Part shown: positions 6,332-10,176 of the stretch, in pieces
Layout: each line of letters opens with the position of its first letter
Numbering within the stretch: position 1 is the stretch's first letter
Origin: Micavibrio_B sp048498395
GTDB taxonomy: Bacteria; Pseudomonadota; Alphaproteobacteria; Micavibrionales; Micavibrionaceae
DNA: 10,176 bases
Assembly: GCA_048498395.1 (NCBI GenBank)
Contig: JBEHYB010000082.1
Span: 1 to 10,176, forward strand
Direction of reading: 5' to 3'
Program-made: the position numbers and the translations under genes
Notes under the pieces: generated by a model
The model's input: only the letters and a program-made list of their open reading frames with translations
The model's database searches: none
Told to the model about the DNA's origin: nothing

Positions 6332-6373
6332 TTAATTTCTATATTAGATTTTCACTAAAAATATTGAGGTCAT
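6332..6373. promoter_or_regulatory. Divergent AT-rich promoter region
   Basis: A 42-base AT-rich gap separates the leftward AT-hook gene from the rightward EVE-nuclease gene. On the plus strand GAGGT at 6366-6370 serves as ribosome binding site for ATG 6374. On the minus strand TAATAT/TATAGA resemble -10 boxes. AT-rich DNA is also the expected target of an AT-hook, so the small protein might act here. Neither promoter can be fixed precisely. Confidence 0.4.
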
Positions 6374-7327
6374 ATGGCCAGCATTGAAGAAATTCTTCCC
6401 ATCGAGGATCGGCAGGTCTGGGTGACGGCTTTCTGGGGTTTTGCACCCGAGGAAAGCGGCTTGATCGGTTTCACCCGACCGAAGGATCGTGATGATTTTT
6501 TCGACAAATGCCGCGACGGCGATCTTGTCCTGATCTATGGGGCCAATTCTTCGGAAGTCGCGCGGCGGGATGTCGCACGCGCTTTGGGATTTTTAGAAAT
6601 CAGAAAAAGAAAAATAGAACCCCATGAGAAAATGTCGGATACGCATCTGGCATGGAAAAAGGAAGTGGGGAAGCAGGATAGCTGGAATTATTGCCTCGAG
6701 GCGAGCAGGGCCTGGCGGGTGGATCAGGAAATAGCCATCAAAAACATTATAAAGACCAATCAGAATATCGCCGTGCGGGGCGCTTTGCTGGAAAGTCAGG
6801 AGAGAGATTCAGCCCTCGCCTTGACCGTGACACAGGTCAATGTGTATGGCGAGCCGCCCGTGACTGAAACCGCTTCCATTAAAATGCAAAAAGCATTTAA
6901 AGGTCCGAAAGGCCTGCCAGCGATCTTCGACAGCAGGACGAGTGAACGTACAGACGGTATCCATTATGTGTATATGCTGGTTGCAAGAGGTCCTGTCGCA
7001 ATGGTCTTGGATATGTCCGAGGAGGAACTGAAGGGCAGAAAACTTGTCAAAGTTGGATATTCAAAAAATCCTGAACAAAGATGCAAGGATTTCAACGACG
7101 CGCTCCCTGACAGCTTTGCCTTCAGGTGGGAGCTGGCACCGAAAGTTTTCGAATTTGAAAATGGCGAGCTGGCGAGGAATGCGGAAAAGAACATTCACGA
7201 GCGGCTTTGTAAAATATCTGCCTATCAGGGCAAGGAGTTCTTCCTTGGAGATATTAATAAGATAATCAACGAGCTTCATCTCGGTGCCGGAGAGCCGGTC
7301 ATCTATGGACGCACAATAAAGCGATAA
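6374..7327 (+). CDS. EVE/PUA-like domain fused to a GIY-YIG (T5orf172-like) nuclease
   Basis: This 317-aa protein has two recognisable parts. Residues about 14-85 (VWVTAFWGFAPEESG, then DKCRDGDLVLIYGAN, then ALGFLEI) resemble the EVE/PUA-like fold, which binds modified bases through an aromatic cage. Residues about 195-300 fit a GIY-YIG fold of the T5orf172/Mug113 type: Y198-V-Y200 for 'GIY', K226-V-G228-Y229 for 'YIG', R236 in the following helix, and E271 (NAEKNIHERL) in the place of the metal-binding glutamate, with a terminal KEFFLGDINKIINEL helix. EVE domains joined to nucleases are thought to make modification-dependent restriction enzymes, so this protein may cut phage DNA carrying modified cytosines. 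GAGGT lies just before the ATG. It is a stand-alone gene in the mobilizable element, beside antirestriction and mobilization genes. The domain calls come from pattern recognition only. The nuclease half is clearer than the EVE half. Confidence 0.7.
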   Translation: MASIEEILPIEDRQVWVTAFWGFAPEESGLIGFTRPKDRDDFFDKCRDGDLVLIYGANSSEVARRDVARALGFLEIRKRKIEPHEKMSDTHLAWKKEVGKQDSWNYCLEASRAWRVDQEIAIKNIIKTNQNIAVRGALLESQERDSALALTVTQVNVYGEPPVTETASIKMQKAFKGPKGLPAIFDSRTSERTDGIHYVYMLVARGPVAMVLDMSEEELKGRKLVKVGYSKNPEQRCKDFNDALPDSFAFRWELAPKVFEFENGELARNAEKNIHERLCKISAYQGKEFFLGDINKIINELHLGAGEPVIYGRTIKR

Positions 7328-7361
7328 TCTGGAAGGCTGTCATTCTCGCCTAAAACTAAAT

Positions 7362-7400
7362 TTGACAATCTTGTATTAATGTATTAGTAAGCTAATACAA
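7362..7400 (+). promoter_or_regulatory. Promoter with TrpR-like operator for the regulator-kinase-dehydrogenase operon
   Basis: A perfect -35 box TTGACA lies at 7362-7367. Downstream, where the -10 box and start site should be, is the 18-bp palindrome GTATTAGTAAGCTAATAC (7381-7398). It extends by one further pair to 7380/7399. The E. coli TrpR operator consensus is GNACTAGTTAACTAGTNC. The two agree at 12 of the 16 defined positions. A third half-site (TGTATTA, 7372-7378) precedes it. The gene that follows encodes a TrpR-family protein, so autoregulation by occlusion of the -10 region is likely. The -10 itself is not a clean match. Confidence 0.75.
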
Positions 7401-7422
7401 ATTTAAAATTGAGGCGGTATCG

Positions 7423-7716
7423 GTGAAACGAAAACCCATGGATAAGGCGCAGGAGACTGCGTTGTACAAGGCGGTTCTTGAGCTTAAGACGGTGGATGAC
7501 TGTCGGCGGTTTTTCACCGATCTGTGCACGCCGGCGGAGATCGCGGATTTCTGCGACCGCTGGCATGTGGCGCAGATGCTGGTCGATGAAACGCCTTATC
7601 GCGAAATCGCCGCGAAGACCGGTGTCAGTACGGCGACGATCGGGCGCGTTGCGCGCTGTCTTTATAACGGCGACGGCGGCTACCGGGCCGTTCTGCAAAG
7701 GCAAGGCAAGTTATGA
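7423..7716 (+). CDS. TrpR-family transcriptional regulator (YerC/YecD type)
   Basis: This 97-aa protein has the all-helical TrpR/YerC architecture: an N-terminal helical half (ETALYKAVLELKTVDDCRRFFTDLCTPAEI), a linking helix (DFCDRWHVAQMLVDE) and a helix-turn-helix at about residues 57-80 (TPYREIAAKTGVSTATIGRVARCLY), followed by GDGGY as is usual for YerC/YecD. GTG 7423 is chosen because GAGG (7411-7414) is eight bases upstream. The ATG at 7438 would be too far. TrpR-family proteins bind palindromic operators as dimers, in TrpR after binding tryptophan. The effector here is unknown. A TrpR-like palindrome overlaps its own promoter. Its stop overlaps the start of the kinase gene as ATGA, so it probably controls the kinase and the HisD-like dehydrogenase as well. 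Confidence 0.9.
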   Translation: MKRKPMDKAQETALYKAVLELKTVDDCRRFFTDLCTPAEIADFCDRWHVAQMLVDETPYREIAAKTGVSTATIGRVARCLYNGDGGYRAVLQRQGKL

Positions 7717-9035
7717 GTGGCGCGTTGTCTGAAACGCTCAAAGCGGTGCGCGAAAACCGCTACGCACAGGCCGAAGCAACGCTCACGGCTTTCCTGAACG
7801 CGAAATTTCCTGCGCTGACGCTCGCGCCGTCATCACTTGCGATCCGACAGGACAATATCAGCCTGAATTCCGTCAACGGCACGTTCGCTGACAGCGCGGG
7901 CAAAAAATATTTCTTCAAATTCCATCTCGAGGAAGACGAAGCCAGTACGCTCGAAGAATATTACAAAGCGGAGTTGCTGGCGAATGCCGGTTATCCGACC
8001 GAACTGCCTGTTCTCATCTCGAAAGAAGTCGGCGAACAGATCCTTATCTATCCTTATGTCGAATATGAACGCATGTTCGATGTGTGCGCCCGCAATGAAT
8101 CCGGCATGGGCGCGCAAGCGCAGGAGGTTATCAAGGCGCAGGCCGGGCTCGACCGGTTGAACGCCGAGAAATGCATACAGACATTAAGCGTCGGCATGGG
8201 CGAAGATTACAGGGCCGAAGCGTTGCTCCAGCTTTTCTTCTGGCGGCTCGTCGACAAGCAAAGTGACGGCACCTATACACGTAATGGCGGTCGTCACCGC
8301 AGTTTCTATATCGGCCAGAATTTTACGTTTTCCGGCGGCCTGACGCTCGGTTATGAAGATCTCGCGCGCCTTAAATGGAATATCAACGATGTCGCTTATG
8401 ACATGACGCTCGCTCAGGCGTTCGGCCGTGCCTATGAGTCTCTCTCGCCGGACACGGTCGATCTTTATCCCGCCTGTATCGCGCATGGCGATGCGCATAA
8501 CGGCAATGTCTGGGTGAAGCAGAATGGCGACGGTATGGCGCTCTCATACTTCGATCCTGCCTTTGCGGGTGAGAAAATCCCTGTGCTGCTCGCCGAAGTG
8601 AAGGCCACGTTCCACAATATCTTCGCGCATCCGCTCTGGCTGTATAATGCTAGGGAGGCAGATCAAAACCTCTCAGTTACGGCGGAAGTGAAGGGCGATA
8701 CTCTTTACGTGCGCCATAACTGGGAATTGTCGCCGCTGCGCGTCGCGTTTTTGCGGTCGAAGCAGGATCTGTTCTGGATCCCGGTTCTGAAGAAAATAAA
8801 GGCGAACGGACTTTTGCCCGGTGACTGGGAAAACTTTATCCGTGCCGCCCTGTTCTGTTGCCCCACGCTCGTTATGAATTTGCGCGCCAATGCTGGGACG
8901 GCGCAGAATTCGCATACACCGCAGACTTCGCTGCTCGGCCTGTCGATCGCCATGCTGTGCGCCTGTGCGCCCGCAAACGGGACCGACCCAGTCGATCAAT
9001 TATTCAAATCAATCAAAAATGCGCTACAGGAGTAG
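7713..9035 (+). CDS. APH/choline-kinase-fold phosphotransferase, substrate unknown
   Basis: This 440-aa protein has a small-molecule kinase fold. The N-lobe shows YFFKFHLEE with K69 as the ATP-binding lysine, a following helix (EEYYKAELLANAGYP) and a hinge-like strand (ILIYPYVEYE). The catalytic loop is AHGDAHNGNVW (H258, D260 as base, N265 as metal ligand), and YFDP at about D281 replaces the DFG motif. This is the pattern of aminoglycoside phosphotransferase and choline kinase relatives (PF01636 type). At 440 aa it is longer than most, with about 150 residues after the kinase core. It starts inside the stop codon of the TrpR-family gene and ends three bases before the dehydrogenase start, so it is firmly part of the operon. 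It probably phosphorylates a hydroxylated metabolite in the same pathway. An antibiotic-resistance role is less likely given the operon context. Confidence 0.8.
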   Translation: MSGALSETLKAVRENRYAQAEATLTAFLNAKFPALTLAPSSLAIRQDNISLNSVNGTFADSAGKKYFFKFHLEEDEASTLEEYYKAELLANAGYPTELPVLISKEVGEQILIYPYVEYERMFDVCARNESGMGAQAQEVIKAQAGLDRLNAEKCIQTLSVGMGEDYRAEALLQLFFWRLVDKQSDGTYTRNGGRHRSFYIGQNFTFSGGLTLGYEDLARLKWNINDVAYDMTLAQAFGRAYESLSPDTVDLYPACIAHGDAHNGNVWVKQNGDGMALSYFDPAFAGEKIPVLLAEVKATFHNIFAHPLWLYNAREADQNLSVTAEVKGDTLYVRHNWELSPLRVAFLRSKQDLFWIPVLKKIKANGLLPGDWENFIRAALFCCPTLVMNLRANAGTAQNSHTPQTSLLGLSIAMLCACAPANGTDPVDQLFKSIKNALQE

Positions 9036-9038
9036 AAA

Positions 9039-10176
9039 TTGAAAATCAATCGTTGGACATTGGGTTCCGTTACAAAGGAACAAAAAGAACTGCTGATGAA
9101 GCGGGCACAGGCCGATATCGCCTCGGTAACGGAAATCGTAAAGCCGATTATCGAGGATGTGCGTGTGCGCGGCGACGCGGCGCTCAAAGATTACGCGTTG
9201 AAATTCGACAAGGCCGATATCAAGGGCTCGCTGAAAGCCACGGATGAAGATTTTGTGAACGCCTATAAAGCGCTTGAGCCTGACGTGATTGAAGCCATTC
9301 GTGTCTGTGCGCGAAATGTCAAAATCCACCACGAGCAGCAGATGTCCCGTGTCGAGAAACAATGGCTCGACGAAGTCGCGCCGGGAATTTACGCGGGCGA
9401 GCAGGTATCGCCGATCCCGTCGGTCGGCCTCTATGTGCCACACGGCAAGGGCGCGTTCCCCTCCGTCATGTATATGCTTTGCACCCCGGCTGTCGTCGCC
9501 GGCGTGTCTAATATCATCGTCTGCACGCCGCCGACAGCGGATGGCGGTTTCGATGCCGCGTCATTGGTCGCCGCCGATATCTGCGGCGTGCGCAATGTCT
9601 ATAAAGTCGGCGGGGCGCAGGCCATCGCCGCGCTCGCCTATGGAACCGAAACTGTTCCGAAAGCGTCGAAAGTGCTTGGCCCCGGCAGCCCGTATGTCGC
9701 CGCCGCGAAACGCGTTCTTGGTGATGTGATCGATCCCGGTATGCCCGCGGGTCCGAGCGAGGCACTGATCCTCGCCGATGAAACGGCGGATGCGTGGAAC
9801 ACGGCGCTCGACCTGATCAACGAGGCTGAACACGGGCCGGATTCCGCGTCGATCCTTGTGACGACTTCCCAAAAACTTGCAGACGCGGTGTGTGAATACC
9901 TGCCTGAAATCGTCGGTAAACTACCACAGCCGCGCAAGGAATTCTGCGAGACAGGTTTTGCAAATTACGGCGGTGTCATGGTCTGCAAGGATATGGATGA
10001 AGCTGTTGCCTTCTGCAACGAATACGCGGTCGAGCATTTATTGCTAAAAGTCGCCGATCCTTCGGCAATCTTGCCGCGCCTGACCGATAGCGGCGAAATC
10101 CTGATCGGCGAGACTACGCCGATCGTGCTTGGAAATTTCGGTACGGGCGTAAATGCCGTCCTGCCGACGGGCGGCA
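9039..10176 (+). CDS. hisD: Histidinol dehydrogenase family protein, 3' end beyond the window
   Basis: The start is TTG 9039, with AGGAG (9028-9032) six bases upstream and the kinase stop three bases before. 379 complete codons are visible. Family motifs include a nucleotide-binding region (LYVPHGKGAFPSVMYML), VGGAQAIAALAYGTE, the GPGSPYVAAAKR segment, MPAGPSEALILADE and NEAEHGPDSASILVT. The catalytic pair E332-H333 (VEHLLLK) corresponds to E326-H327 of E. coli HisD. HisD oxidises L-histidinol to L-histidine in two NAD-dependent steps using a zinc ion. Here the zinc-ligand Gln of E. coli (259) is Glu262, His262 is kept as H265, and Asp360 is replaced by N366 (LGNFGTG). The usual NHVLPT is NAVLPT. 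These changes resemble HisD paralogues that oxidise other alcohols, so the symbol is family-level. The fourth ligand (His419) lies outside the window. Confidence 0.85.
   Translation, partial: MKINRWTLGSVTKEQKELLMKRAQADIASVTEIVKPIIEDVRVRGDAALKDYALKFDKADIKGSLKATDEDFVNAYKALEPDVIEAIRVCARNVKIHHEQQMSRVEKQWLDEVAPGIYAGEQVSPIPSVGLYVPHGKGAFPSVMYMLCTPAVVAGVSNIIVCTPPTADGGFDAASLVAADICGVRNVYKVGGAQAIAALAYGTETVPKASKVLGPGSPYVAAAKRVLGDVIDPGMPAGPSEALILADETADAWNTALDLINEAEHGPDSASILVTTSQKLADAVCEYLPEIVGKLPQPRKEFCETGFANYGGVMVCKDMDEAVAFCNEYAVEHLLLKVADPSAILPRLTDSGEILIGETTPIVLGNFGTGVNAVLPTGG

Noticed and set aside
6669..6677. CTATCCTGC on the minus strand, resembling an RP4/R64-type nick site
   Set aside because: It lies inside the EVE-nuclease coding region without flanking inverted repeats, and a motif this short is expected by chance in 10 kb.
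1640..7339. TGGAAGGCTG found at 1640-1649 and 7330-7339, considered as att-site direct repeats
   Set aside because: A 10-base match is expected many times by chance in a window this size, and the flanks do not match.
8858..9247. 129-aa plus-strand ORF bridging the kinase and dehydrogenase genes
   Set aside because: It is out of frame with both well-supported genes, and the real junction has a clear AGGAG and TTG start.

Overview
The window reads as an alphaproteobacterial genomic island meeting ordinary chromosome. The lineage is an inference. It rests on a YerC/YecD-type TrpR-family regulator ahead of a histidinol-dehydrogenase gene, and on a relaxase and MobC-like pair of a type I associate with alphaproteobacterial mobilizable elements. 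Roughly 1-7327 is accessory DNA and roughly 7360-10176 looks chromosomal. I see no tRNA, rRNA, CRISPR array, insertion sequence, integrase or att site, so the exact element ends are not resolved.

Left part (1-3700). An unrecognised gene runs leftward off the edge. It is separated by a 13-bp inverted repeat pair from a rightward block: a small zinc-ribbon protein, a helical 195-aa protein whose start abuts the previous stop, and a 631-aa reverse transcriptase (RT) with a YLDDY active site. The RT resembles abortive-infection and defence-associated RTs (DRT/AbiK/'unknown group' type) rather than retron or group II intron enzymes. Base composition turns AT-rich near position 1560. The RT frame is open back to 1550, overlapping the end of the helical gene, and neither available RT start has a ribosome binding site. 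The two ORFs may therefore be one frameshifted fusion of about 841 aa. A rho-independent terminator closes this block.

Middle part (3700-7330). This is a mobilization and restriction-conflict module. It contains ardA (antirestriction DNA mimic), a convergent relaxase whose stop codon shares a CTAG palindrome with the ardA stop, a MobC-like accessory protein coupled to the relaxase by an ATGA overlap, a candidate oriT with direct repeats, a small AT-hook protein with its own terminator, and a divergent gene that joins an EVE/PUA-like N-terminus to a GIY-YIG/T5orf172-like nuclease C-terminus. The last is a plausible modification-dependent restriction enzyme.

Right part (7330-10176). A perfect -35 box and an 18-bp palindrome very like the E. 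coli TrpR operator precede a three-gene operon: the TrpR-family regulator (GTG start), an APH-fold small-molecule kinase (ATGA overlap) and a HisD-family dehydrogenase (TTG start, cut by the window edge). The operator suggests autoregulation. The kinase and the changed zinc-ligand positions in the dehydrogenase make plain histidine biosynthesis uncertain.

The strongest leads are the possible helical-domain/RT frameshift fusion, the EVE-GIY-YIG nuclease, and the TrpR-like operator controlling a kinase plus an atypical HisD.
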